Source: Pelagadaptatus aseana (lineage in GTDB: Bacteria; Pseudomonadota; Gammaproteobacteria; Pseudomonadales; Cellvibrionaceae). From it: DNA of 64,000 nucleotides. Made by a program: the position numbers and the translations under genes. The stretch covers positions 124,001-188,000 of the forward strand of contig BAABNI010000003.1 of NCBI GenBank assembly GCA_040365065.1. The letters are read 5' to 3'. The notes under the pieces were generated by a model that saw only the letters and a list, made by a program, of their open reading frames with translations, was not told the DNA's origin and searched no databases. Positions 7,632 to 15,330 of the stretch are shown here, piece by piece. How positions within the stretch are numbered: the stretch's first letter is position 1; each line of letters begins with the position of its first letter.

Positions 7632-8621
7632 ATGTCATCATCAACTCCCCTGCCCATTGAGGCTCAGCAAGCGACCAATCTTGAGTTGGCGGCCCTGTTA
7701 AAAGCGGCCGGCGACCCTTTGCGTCTGGATATCTTGCGCCTGCTGGGTCGCGACTCGCTGGGCGTAATGGAGTTAAGCCGCATCTTTGACGTCAAACAAT
7801 CGGGCATGAGTCACCACCTCAAAGTGCTGGCCAACGCCAATCTGGTAGTCAGCCGGCGAGAAGGCAACTCGATTTTTTACCGTCGTGCCCTGCCGCAGTT
7901 TCAACACCAGGAGCTCATCAAAGCCCTGTTTGACAGTGTTGACCTACAACCGCTGAGTGCGGACAACCAGATCGGCCTTGGCAAAATTCAGGAAGAACGG
8001 GCCCAGGCGTCCCGTGATTTTTTTGCCAATAACGCCGAGAAATTCCGTGAACAGCAAGACCTGATTGCCAGCTACCCGGCCTACGCTGAAGCCGCCTTGG
8101 AGATGCTGGATTCCACACCACTGTCAGCGCGCCAAGCCGCTCTGGAAATAGGCCCCGGGGAAGGGCAATTTTTAAAGCCACTGAGCAATCGGTTTGAGCA
8201 GGTTATTGCACTGGATAATTCAGCCTCGATGCTGCAGCAGGCCAAAAACTTCTGCCACAAAGAGCAACTCCAGAACATTGAATTTATTCACGGTGACACC
8301 CGGGCTGCGACCGAACAGCATCTCAAGGTCGACTGCATCGTGCTGAACATGGTGCTGCATCACACACCATCCCCGGCCAGCATCCTGCTGGACGCCAGTA
8401 CCTTGTTGAACCCTGGCGGCGCCGTGGTGATGACCGACCTGTGTCACCACGATCAGCAGTGGGCCAAAGAGGCCTGCGGAGATCTGTGGCTGGGACTTGA
8501 TCCCGATGATTTAAGTAACTGGGCCCGTCAGGCGGGCCTGACTGAAGGGGAAAGCCAGTACATTGCCCTGCGCAATGGCTTTCAAATCCAATTTCGACAA
8601 TTTTTTAAGCCCGCCCACTGA
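7632..8621 (+). CDS. sahR: SahR-type ArsR regulator with methyltransferase-like domain
   Basis: 329-residue repressor of the SAM cycle. Residues about 15-95 form an ArsR winged helix (LRLDILRLLGRDSLGVMEL, then KQSGMSHHLKVL as recognition helix). Residues about 150-320 form a class I methyltransferase fold with ALEIGPGEGQFL (motif I), an acidic IALDNS end of strand 2, and VLHHTPSP. No metal-binding cysteine cluster is seen in the ArsR part. Known SahR proteins with this architecture sense S-adenosylhomocysteine and control metK, ahcY and metF; here the same genes follow directly. The gene is autoregulated if the upstream palindrome is its operator. No strong ribosome site precedes ATG 7632. 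Confidence 0.87.
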   Translation: MSSSTPLPIEAQQATNLELAALLKAAGDPLRLDILRLLGRDSLGVMELSRIFDVKQSGMSHHLKVLANANLVVSRREGNSIFYRRALPQFQHQELIKALFDSVDLQPLSADNQIGLGKIQEERAQASRDFFANNAEKFREQQDLIASYPAYAEAALEMLDSTPLSARQAALEIGPGEGQFLKPLSNRFEQVIALDNSASMLQQAKNFCHKEQLQNIEFIHGDTRAATEQHLKVDCIVLNMVLHHTPSPASILLDASTLLNPGGAVVMTDLCHHDQQWAKEACGDLWLGLDPDDLSNWARQAGLTEGESQYIALRNGFQIQFRQFFKPAH

Positions 8622-8660
8622 CCTTTGGCGGATAAGCTTTGTAAACAGGAGCAAACAAGC

Positions 8661-9872
8661 ATGTCTGAATATTCCGTATTTACCTCAGAGTCCGTCTCTG
8701 AAGGCCACCCGGACAAAATGGCCGACCAGATTTCCGATGCGGTTCTCGACGCCATCATTGCCCGCGACAAACACGCCCGTGTCGCTGTGGAAACACTGGT
8801 AAAAACCGGCATGGCCATTGTTGCCGGCGAGGTCACTACCTCCTGTTATGTGGATCTGGAAGATATCATTCGCGATGTCATTACCGACATTGGTTACGAC
8901 AGCAGCGATGTGGGCTACGACGGCGCCACCTGTGCGGTACTCAACGCCATCGGCAAGCAGTCGGTTGATATCAATCAGGGCGTGGACCGCACCAAGCCCG
9001 AAGATCAGGGCGCGGGCGATCAGGGCCTGATGTTTGGCTATGCCACCAACGAAACGCCGTCCCTGATGCCGGCACCGGTGTACTACTCACACCGTCTGGT
9101 TGAGCGTCAGGCGCAACTGCGCAAGGACAAGGTGCTGCCATGGTTGCGCCCGGACGCCAAGAGTCAGGTCACTCTGCGTTATGAAGATGGCAAGCCAGTG
9201 GCCATCGATGCCGTGGTCCTGTCCACCCAGCACAACCCTGAAATCAGTCAGGAAGACCTGAAAGCCGCGGTCATGGACAACATCATTACCCAGGTACTGC
9301 CCGCCGAGCTGCTGCATGAAGGCACCCAGTACCACATCAATCCAACCGGCAATTTTGTCATCGGCGGCCCGGTGGGCGACGCCGGTGTCACCGGACGTAA
9401 AATCATTGTCGACACCTACGGCGGCATGGCCCGTCACGGTGGTGGCGCCTTCTCCGGAAAAGACCCCTCCAAGGTGGATCGCTCAGCCGCCTACGCCGGC
9501 CGCTATGTTGCCAAGAACGTGGTAGCCGCCGGTCTGGCAGACCGCTGTGAAGTGCAAGTGTCCTACGCCATTGGCGTGGCAGAGCCAACCTCCATCTCGG
9601 TAAACACCTTTGGCACCGGCACCGTAAGTGACGTTAAGCTCATCGAAGCCATTCGCAAGGTATTTGATTTGCGCCCTTACGCCATTACCCGCGTATTGGA
9701 TCTGGAGCATCCCATGTATCAACTGACGGCAGCCTACGGTCACTTTGGCCGCGAGCCGTTTGAACACACTTACACCTGGACTGAAAACGGTGAGGAAAAA
9801 TCCGAGACCTTCACCGCCTTCACCTGGGAAAAGACTGACAAGGTGGATGAGTTGAAAACGGCTATTGCCTAA
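8661..9872 (+). CDS. metK: S-adenosylmethionine synthase
   Basis: Makes SAM from methionine and ATP in the cytosol as a homotetramer. 403 residues from ATG 8661, chosen because AGGAG lies at 8647-8651 and the product begins with the family's ...FTSESVSEGHPDKMADQIS. Also present: the hexapeptide-type loop GAGDQGLMFGYA, the P-loop-like GGAFSGKDPSKVDRSAAY, and DLRPYAI near the C-terminus. It follows sahR by 39 bp and precedes ahcY by 38 bp. In-operon with its own SAH-sensing regulator, it should be raised when the SAM cycle demands it. Confidence 0.97.
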   Translation: MSEYSVFTSESVSEGHPDKMADQISDAVLDAIIARDKHARVAVETLVKTGMAIVAGEVTTSCYVDLEDIIRDVITDIGYDSSDVGYDGATCAVLNAIGKQSVDINQGVDRTKPEDQGAGDQGLMFGYATNETPSLMPAPVYYSHRLVERQAQLRKDKVLPWLRPDAKSQVTLRYEDGKPVAIDAVVLSTQHNPEISQEDLKAAVMDNIITQVLPAELLHEGTQYHINPTGNFVIGGPVGDAGVTGRKIIVDTYGGMARHGGGAFSGKDPSKVDRSAAYAGRYVAKNVVAAGLADRCEVQVSYAIGVAEPTSISVNTFGTGTVSDVKLIEAIRKVFDLRPYAITRVLDLEHPMYQLTAAYGHFGREPFEHTYTWTENGEEKSETFTAFTWEKTDKVDELKTAIA

Positions 9873-9910
9873 CTCTACCGTCTGATTAATTTATATTTTT
9901 GGAGTCGACA

Positions 9911-11293
9911 ATGACCAATTTTACCGATTACAAAGTGGCTGACATCAGCCTGGCCGACTGGGGCCGTAAAGAAATTGATATCGCCGAAGGCGAAATGCCG
10001 GCACTGATGGCTCTGCGCCGCAAGTACAAGGATGCACAACCTCTGGCTGGCGCCAAGATCATGGGTTGTATCCACATGACCATTCAGACCGCTGTGCTGA
10101 TTGAAACCCTGGTAGACCTTGGCGCTGAAGTGCGTTGGTCTTCGTGCAACATCTTCTCTACCCAGGACCACGCTGCCGCCGCCATTGCCGCCGCCGGTAT
10201 CCCCGTGTTTGCCTGGAAAGGTGAAACCGAAGAAGAATTCCTGTGGTGCATCGAGCAAACCATCCTGTCGGAAAAAGACGGCAGCGAAGTCTGGGATGCC
10301 AACATGATTCTGGACGACGGTGGCGACCTCACCGAAATGGCTCACAGCAAGTATCCGGCTATGCTGGACAAGATTCACGGCATCTCTGAAGAGACCACCA
10401 CCGGTGTCCATCGCCTGCTGGAAATGATGGAAAAAGGCGAACTGAAAGTGCCGGCCATCAACGTTAACGATTCGGTCACAAAATCCAAGAACGACAACAA
10501 ATACGGCTGCCGTCACTCCCTCAATGACGCCATCAAGCGCGGCACTGACCACCTGTTGTCCGGCAAAAAAGCGCTGGTTATTGGCTATGGCGATGTGGGT
10601 AAAGGCTCTGCCGCCTCCCTGCGTCAGGAAGGCATGATCGTAAAAGTAACCGAGATTGATCCCATCTGCGCCATGCAAGCCTGCATGGACGGCTTTGAAG
10701 TGGTTTCCCCCTACAACAATGGCATCAACACCGGCGAAGTAGCGGACATCAACACCGAAGTACTGGGCACCACCGATCTGCTGGTAACCACCACCGGTAA
10801 CGTCAATGTCTGTGATGCCGCCATGCTGAAAACCTTGAAAAACGGCGCAGTGGTCTGCAACATCGGTCACTTTGATAACGAAATCGACACGCAGTTTATG
10901 CGCGACAACTACGAGTGGGATGAGATCAAGCCACAGGTACACAAGATCTATCGCAACAAGAGCGTCAATGATCACCTGATTTTGTTGTCTGAAGGCCGTC
11001 TGGTGAATCTGGGCAACGCCACCGGCCACCCATCCCGTATTATGGACGGTTCCTTTGCCAATCAGGTGCTGGCTCAGATCTATCTGTATGAGCGCAAGTT
11101 TGCCGATATGATGGAAGCCGAGAAAAAAGAAAGCCTCTACGTTAAAGTACTGCCCAAGAAGCTGGATGAAGAAGTGGCTCAGGACATGGTCGAAGGTTTT
11201 GGTGGCGTGATCACCAGAATGACCCAGACTCAAGCCGACTACATCAACGTTGACGTTGATGGCCCCTTCAAGCCCGAAAGCTACAAGTATTAA
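9911..11293 (+). CDS. ahcY: adenosylhomocysteinase
   Basis: NAD-dependent hydrolysis of S-adenosylhomocysteine to adenosine and homocysteine, clearing the product inhibitor of methyltransferases. 460 residues from ATG 9911, with GGAG at 9901-9904. Visible: HMTIQTAVL, SSCNIFSTQDHAAAAI, NDSVTKSKNDNKYGCR (substrate and NAD lysine region), the NAD Rossmann motif GYGDVGKGSAASL, and the C-terminal KPESYKY tail that reaches the neighbouring subunit. The length includes the roughly 40-residue insert usual in proteobacterial forms. A perfect 26-bp palindrome lies 10 bp after its stop. Confidence 0.97.
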   Translation: MTNFTDYKVADISLADWGRKEIDIAEGEMPALMALRRKYKDAQPLAGAKIMGCIHMTIQTAVLIETLVDLGAEVRWSSCNIFSTQDHAAAAIAAAGIPVFAWKGETEEEFLWCIEQTILSEKDGSEVWDANMILDDGGDLTEMAHSKYPAMLDKIHGISEETTTGVHRLLEMMEKGELKVPAINVNDSVTKSKNDNKYGCRHSLNDAIKRGTDHLLSGKKALVIGYGDVGKGSAASLRQEGMIVKVTEIDPICAMQACMDGFEVVSPYNNGINTGEVADINTEVLGTTDLLVTTTGNVNVCDAAMLKTLKNGAVVCNIGHFDNEIDTQFMRDNYEWDEIKPQVHKIYRNKSVNDHLILLSEGRLVNLGNATGHPSRIMDGSFANQVLAQIYLYERKFADMMEAEKKESLYVKVLPKKLDEEVAQDMVEGFGGVITRMTQTQADYINVDVDGPFKPESYKY

Positions 11294-11303
11294 GCAGTAA
11301 CTC

Positions 11304-11329
11304 GCCTTACCCACGGCCGTGGGTAAGGC
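11304..11329. promoter_or_regulatory. 26-bp perfect palindrome between ahcY and metF
   Basis: Arms 11304-11316 and 11317-11329 (GCCTTACCCACGG and its exact complement) can form a GC-rich hairpin in the mRNA or a dimeric protein site in DNA. No T-run follows, so it is not a standard terminator. It may stabilise or partly attenuate the message between ahcY and metF. Its sequence differs from the operator upstream of sahR. Confidence 0.55.
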
Positions 11330-11347
11330 TCATAAGAGATAACAACT

Positions 11348-12199
11348 ATGAGCAACGACCAGAACGCTCCAAGACTCAGCTTTGAATTTTTCCCGCCAAA
11401 AACCCCCGAGGGAAAAACCAAGCTGTTGAAAGTTCGCGAAGATCTCAGCGAACTCAATCCGGAATTTTTCTCCGTCACCTATGGTGCCGGTGGCTCAACC
11501 CGCGATAACACCAAGGGCATTGTCACCGAGTTGCGTGACCAAGGTATCGACGTCGCACCGCACCTGTCGTTCGGTGGTGATACCGAAGACACCATCAAAG
11601 AATTAATCAGCGAGTATCAGGCGGCCGGTGTTAAACGCATTGTCGCGTTACGCGGTGACATGCCCTCCGGTATGGGCGGTTCATTCCAGATGGTATACGC
11701 CAACCAGCTGGTGGCCTTTATCCGCGAGCACTTCGGAGATCACTTTGAGCTGGAAGTGGCGGCCTACCCTGAAATTCATCCCGAAGCGCCAAGCTACGAC
11801 GATGATATCCGCTATCTGAAAGGCAAGTTCGATGCGGGCGCCAACAGCGCCATCACTCAGTATTTCTACAGCCCAGATGCCTTCTTCTACTTTATGGATC
11901 AGTGCCAGAACGCCGGCATCACCCAGCCCATCTATCCGGGCATTATGCCGATTCTGAACTACAAGAATCTGGTGCGTTTCAGCGACAACTGCGGTGCCGA
12001 CATTCCCCGCTGGTTGCGTCAGCGGCTGGAAAGCTTTGGTGACGACACCGCCAGCCTGCAGGCCTTTGGCCTGGATCTGGTGACCGAGCTGTGTGAGGTA
12101 TTGCTGGACAACGGTGCCCCCGGTCTGCATTTCTACACCATGAATCAGACCGAACCGACCGCCACCATTGTCCGCAATTTGGGCCTGTCCGGTAGCTGA
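11348..12199 (+). CDS. metF: 5,10-methylenetetrahydrofolate reductase
   Basis: FAD enzyme giving 5-methyl-THF for homocysteine remethylation to methionine. 283 residues, TIM barrel. It opens with LSFEFFPPKTPEGKTKL, the conserved catalytic-Glu strand. Further motifs are VTYGAGGSTRD, RIVALRGDMP, AAYPEIHPEAPS and ITQYFYSPDAFF (FAD/NADH contacts). It starts 54 bp after ahcY with the palindrome in between. Together with metK and ahcY it closes the SAM/methionine cycle; the methionine synthase gene itself is not in the window. Confidence 0.96.
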   Translation: MSNDQNAPRLSFEFFPPKTPEGKTKLLKVREDLSELNPEFFSVTYGAGGSTRDNTKGIVTELRDQGIDVAPHLSFGGDTEDTIKELISEYQAAGVKRIVALRGDMPSGMGGSFQMVYANQLVAFIREHFGDHFELEVAAYPEIHPEAPSYDDDIRYLKGKFDAGANSAITQYFYSPDAFFYFMDQCQNAGITQPIYPGIMPILNYKNLVRFSDNCGADIPRWLRQRLESFGDDTASLQAFGLDLVTELCEVLLDNGAPGLHFYTMNQTEPTATIVRNLGLSGS

Positions 12200-12207
12200 C
12201 TGGCACC

Positions 12208-12948
12208 ATGCGCGTACCCAGGATTTATACCGAACGCCCCCTCCAGACAGGCCAACAGGTCGAACTTGAAGCGGGGCCATCGCACCATATCACCAAGGTA
12301 TTGCGCATGGGCGAAGGCCGGTCATTGATCCTGTTCAATGGCACAGGCGGTGAATTCACCGGTCAGATCATCAGTGCCAGCAAAAAAGCGGTCACGGTTG
12401 CTATTGAGTCATTTTCTGCCTCCGACCGCTGTTCTCCTCTGACCATTCATCTGGGTGTGGGACTGTCCAAAGGCGACCGCTTTGAATGGGTACTGCAGAA
12501 AGCCACGGAGCTGGGAGTCAGCCAGATTACTCCCCTGTTTACCGAGCGCAGTGAAGTCAAACTGGCGGGCGACCGTCTCGCCAAAAAACTGGGGCACTGG
12601 CAGCAAATCATCATCTCCGCCTGTGAACAGTGCCAACTCAACCGACCACCCCAGCTGTTGCAGCCACAGCGCTTTGACAAGTGGCTGCCTACACTCACCG
12701 AGCAGGCCCGGTTTGTCTTGCATCACCGCAGCGATCAAAATCTTGCCTCTGCATCACCCGCAACATCGGTTGCTCTGGCCATAGGACCTGAGGGCGGCCT
12801 CAGTGAGCAGGAAATTGAATCAGCGTTACAACAGGGCTTTCAGCCCCTGACTCTGGGGCCCAGGGTGTTTCGCACTGAAACCGCACCACTGGCGGCCATC
12901 AGTGTCCTGCAGTACCTTTGGGGGGATCTCAACAGCAGCAAAAGCTGA
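12208..12948 (+). CDS. rsmE: 16S rRNA (uracil-1498-N3)-methyltransferase
   Basis: SAM-dependent methylation of U1498 in 16S rRNA. 246 residues, SPOUT fold: an N-terminal PUA-like part (HHITKVLRMGEGRSLILFNG) and a C-terminal trefoil knot with LALAIGPEGGLSEQEIE and LGPRVFRTETAPLAAISVLQ. It starts 8 bp after metF, so it belongs to the SAM-cycle operon as a consumer of SAM. Confidence 0.95.
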   Translation: MRVPRIYTERPLQTGQQVELEAGPSHHITKVLRMGEGRSLILFNGTGGEFTGQIISASKKAVTVAIESFSASDRCSPLTIHLGVGLSKGDRFEWVLQKATELGVSQITPLFTERSEVKLAGDRLAKKLGHWQQIIISACEQCQLNRPPQLLQPQRFDKWLPTLTEQARFVLHHRSDQNLASASPATSVALAIGPEGGLSEQEIESALQQGFQPLTLGPRVFRTETAPLAAISVLQYLWGDLNSSKS

Positions 12949-13004
12949 CCATCCCCCCGCTGCAACCAACAAGCCAATGCCGCAAAACCGACTAAACTGG
13001 GACT

Positions 13005-13889
13005 ATGCAACAAGGACGCACCCAAATGGCCGAAGTGGCAACCTATTCAATCTACAGTACCTGTATCAAACAATTGATGCAGGAAACCCAGCACCTGCCC
13101 AGCCTGCCCTCTCTGACCCTGAAGATCCGCAGCACCCTGACCAGCGAAAACGTCAATCATCAGCAACTGGGTGAACTGATCTCCCAGGATGCCAGCCTCT
13201 GCGTCTGGATTATGCGGGAAGTGCAAAGCCCGGTTTATCTGACGGCAGAAAAGCCCAAAACCCTGTTTGATGCCATCAGACTGCTTGGACTGGAGAATCT
13301 GGGGCGCATTGTCACACTGCACGGTTTAAAAAGTCTGTTTGTGTTCCAGCGGCCTAAATTACAGCAACTGTTTGATCGCGCCTGGCAGCGACAATTGTTC
13401 AAAGCGTCTATTTGCCGGGTACTGGCAACCAAACTGGGTTACCGCCCCATCGAAGAGGCGGTGGTTACCAGCATGCTGACGGAAGTCGGTACTCTGGCCA
13501 TTCTCTCGGCCCTGACCGATGCCGAAGAGATCCCGTCACAAACCACTTATCTGCGCCTGTGCCGTGAGTACAGCAAATCCCTTGGCGCCATTGTCCTAAG
13601 AAAATGGGAGATTGATGATCACTACTATCAGGCGCTGACCCACAGTGGTAACTGGCACTATCATACGCCCTATCAACAGGGCGTACCGGGCCTGAGCGAA
13701 GTGGTGAATCTGGCCCTGTATCACAGTGTCACTCTGCGCACCCGCAACCCCAGCCTGCCGCCTCTGGCGGAGCTGCCAATGTATCAACATTTACCATCTG
13801 AAATGCGCCGGCTGGATCGCCGCGGGCTACTGTGTATTGTCACCGAAGACCTGCAGAGCATCCTCGATGACACCAAACGAATGCTTTAG
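13005..13889 (+). CDS. HDOD domain signalling protein
   Basis: 294 residues; an HDOD domain (degenerate HD hydrolase fold) covers about 20-210: HLPSLPSLTLKIRSTL, ELISQDASLCVWIMREVQSP, LFDAIRLLGLENL, then MLTEVGTLAIL. HDOD proteins act as signalling scaffolds in motility and second-messenger networks and usually lack hydrolase activity. A second in-frame ATG at 13026 follows AAGGA (13010-13014) and could be the true start. The stop overlaps that of the converging chpC by four bases (13886-13889). Its position at the end of the chemotaxis operon makes a motility role plausible but unproven. Confidence 0.8.
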   Translation: MQQGRTQMAEVATYSIYSTCIKQLMQETQHLPSLPSLTLKIRSTLTSENVNHQQLGELISQDASLCVWIMREVQSPVYLTAEKPKTLFDAIRLLGLENLGRIVTLHGLKSLFVFQRPKLQQLFDRAWQRQLFKASICRVLATKLGYRPIEEAVVTSMLTEVGTLAILSALTDAEEIPSQTTYLRLCREYSKSLGAIVLRKWEIDDHYYQALTHSGNWHYHTPYQQGVPGLSEVVNLALYHSVTLRTRNPSLPPLAELPMYQHLPSEMRRLDRRGLLCIVTEDLQSILDDTKRML

Positions 13890-14371
13890 CTGGATCGTTG
13901 CCAGTCGAGGTAAGCCTGCTCCAGAGAGGCAACTTCAGGAATCACCAGATCCTCACCGTTGAGATTGACTCTGGCCTTTTCAAAGCTGTTGGCCGGACCA
14001 TCCTCCTGCATGGTGAGCTGCTCTTCTGTTACCCGTTCCAGCTTTGGAATCCCCACGGTGGGCACCGCAATAAACGGCAGTTCATCGCTGATGCCGGTGT
14101 GGTTTAGCACCGCCACCCGGCTGTATCTGCCGGCATCCGGCAGAGCCTGACCAGTGAGCAACTCCAGTGACAACATGGGCACTTGCTGATTGCGCCAGGA
14201 AAACCGGCCCAACAGCCAGTCGGGAGCATCGGCAATGGGTTCCGGGCGGGCATAACCCACAATCTCTGCCACGGTGACTGTAGGCATCAGCAGCACCTTG
14301 TCACTGAAAGGCAGCATCAGGCTGGGTACATCCGCGGGCAAATAATTTTCCAATGCTGGTCTGCTTGTCAC
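13886..14371 (-). CDS. chpC: CheW-like protein, ChpC type
   Basis: 161-residue CheW-fold protein. The order of strands is recognisable: LMLPFSDKVLLMPTVTVAEIV, then PDWLLGRFSWRNQQVPMLSLE (typical CheW G-x-x-x-W-R-x-x-x-V/I-P). It overlaps chpB by four bases (14368-14371), so it is the last gene of the pil-chp operon. In Pseudomonas, ChpC is a second CheW adaptor beside PilI. Gene symbol assigned from order plus fold. Confidence 0.85.
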   Translation of the reverse strand: MTSRPALENYLPADVPSLMLPFSDKVLLMPTVTVAEIVGYARPEPIADAPDWLLGRFSWRNQQVPMLSLELLTGQALPDAGRYSRVAVLNHTGISDELPFIAVPTVGIPKLERVTEEQLTMQEDGPANSFEKARVNLNGEDLVIPEVASLEQAYLDWQRSS

Positions 14372-15330
14372 GTTGTTAACTCTCTTTCTCGCATAAATTC
14401 AGTTAATCGGGCCGCCAGCCCCTGCGGTGAAGCGATTACCTTGACCACTCCGGTATCCAGTGCAGCGTCGGGCATGGAGGAGATGGTACAGGTTGCCGGC
14501 GATTGCACCCACACCTCTCCACCCTGCTGGTGGATCATGCGAATCCCGGACGCGCCATCATCGGCCATTCCGGAAAATACGATGGCTCCACAGCGGCCGC
14601 CATAACTGCGCGCCACATTGGCGAACACCTGATCAATGGATGGGCTGTAGGCGCCGGGCCAGCCCCCCTGTTTCAGACACAGCGTGCCATTTTCAAGCAG
14701 CTCCACCCAATCATTATTGGCGATGATGGCCGTTTTATTCGGAGGCAACACATCACCATGAGTGACCGGATAAGCCGGATAGTGGCCATGCTTGTTCACA
14801 ATGTCCACCAGCGTCTGCTCGTAACCCGGGTCTATGTGCTGTACATAGATAAAACCTACCCCGAGCTCCGCCGGCAGCGCCTTAAAAAATTCTTTTACCG
14901 CTTCTGGCCCACCCGTAGAGGCGCCCAGAACCCAGATAAACGGGGCGGCGCCTTCCGGATGCTTGCCCAAATTGATGCTGCCCTGCAGCTGGTGCAACTT
15001 TTCCTGAATGCGTCGCAACCAAAGTGCCTGTTCCTCACCGGTTAGAGACTCATGCAGCTCACTCACAATCACGGGTTGATCCAGTGTCAGCAACCAATCC
15101 TCGAGATCCCGGTTATGTGGCTCTGCGATGGCGACATTAACCAGCCAAACATCCGCCGCTGTTGCCTCCAGCAGGCCCGGATTGGCAATAGCCTCGGTAG
15201 CCAGATGGCAGTCTTGCAAATGGTGGCCACTGTCATCGACCAATGACCGCAGAACCTGAGCCTGATGCTCACTTTCTACCAGCAGCCCCAACTGCAGAGG
15301 ATGAGACACAACCAACCCGCTATGAATCAA
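14368..15330 (-). CDS. chpB: CheB-type receptor methylesterase, ChpB type
   Basis: Removes methyl groups from chemoreceptor glutamates. The C-terminal methylesterase domain (about 130-315) carries the triad: Ser in GASTGGPEAV, His in VQHIDPGYEQT, Asp in SGMADDGASG. The N-terminal 100 residues look like a worn-down receiver: no phospho-acceptor Asp is seen where DVWLVNV lies, so control by phosphorylation is unlikely. Start uncertain: the frame opens with TTG at 15330, eight bases inside chpA, with other options TTG 15315 and GTG 15309; no ATG is near. Coupled to chpA upstream and overlapping chpC downstream. Confidence 0.88.
   Translation of the reverse strand: MIHSGLVVSHPLQLGLLVESEHQAQVLRSLVDDSGHHLQDCHLATEAIANPGLLEATAADVWLVNVAIAEPHNRDLEDWLLTLDQPVIVSELHESLTGEEQALWLRRIQEKLHQLQGSINLGKHPEGAAPFIWVLGASTGGPEAVKEFFKALPAELGVGFIYVQHIDPGYEQTLVDIVNKHGHYPAYPVTHGDVLPPNKTAIIANNDWVELLENGTLCLKQGGWPGAYSPSIDQVFANVARSYGGRCGAIVFSGMADDGASGIRMIHQQGGEVWVQSPATCTISSMPDAALDTGVVKVIASPQGLAARLTEFMRERELTT

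Noticed and set aside
9873..9910. SAH or SAM riboswitch before ahcY
   Set aside because: Only 38 bases separate metK and ahcY and they hold no pseudoknot or stem; control by the SahR operator explains the operon better.
9875..11314. 479-codon open frame on the minus strand
   Set aside because: Exact antisense shadow of ahcY; ahcY has every family motif and a ribosome site.
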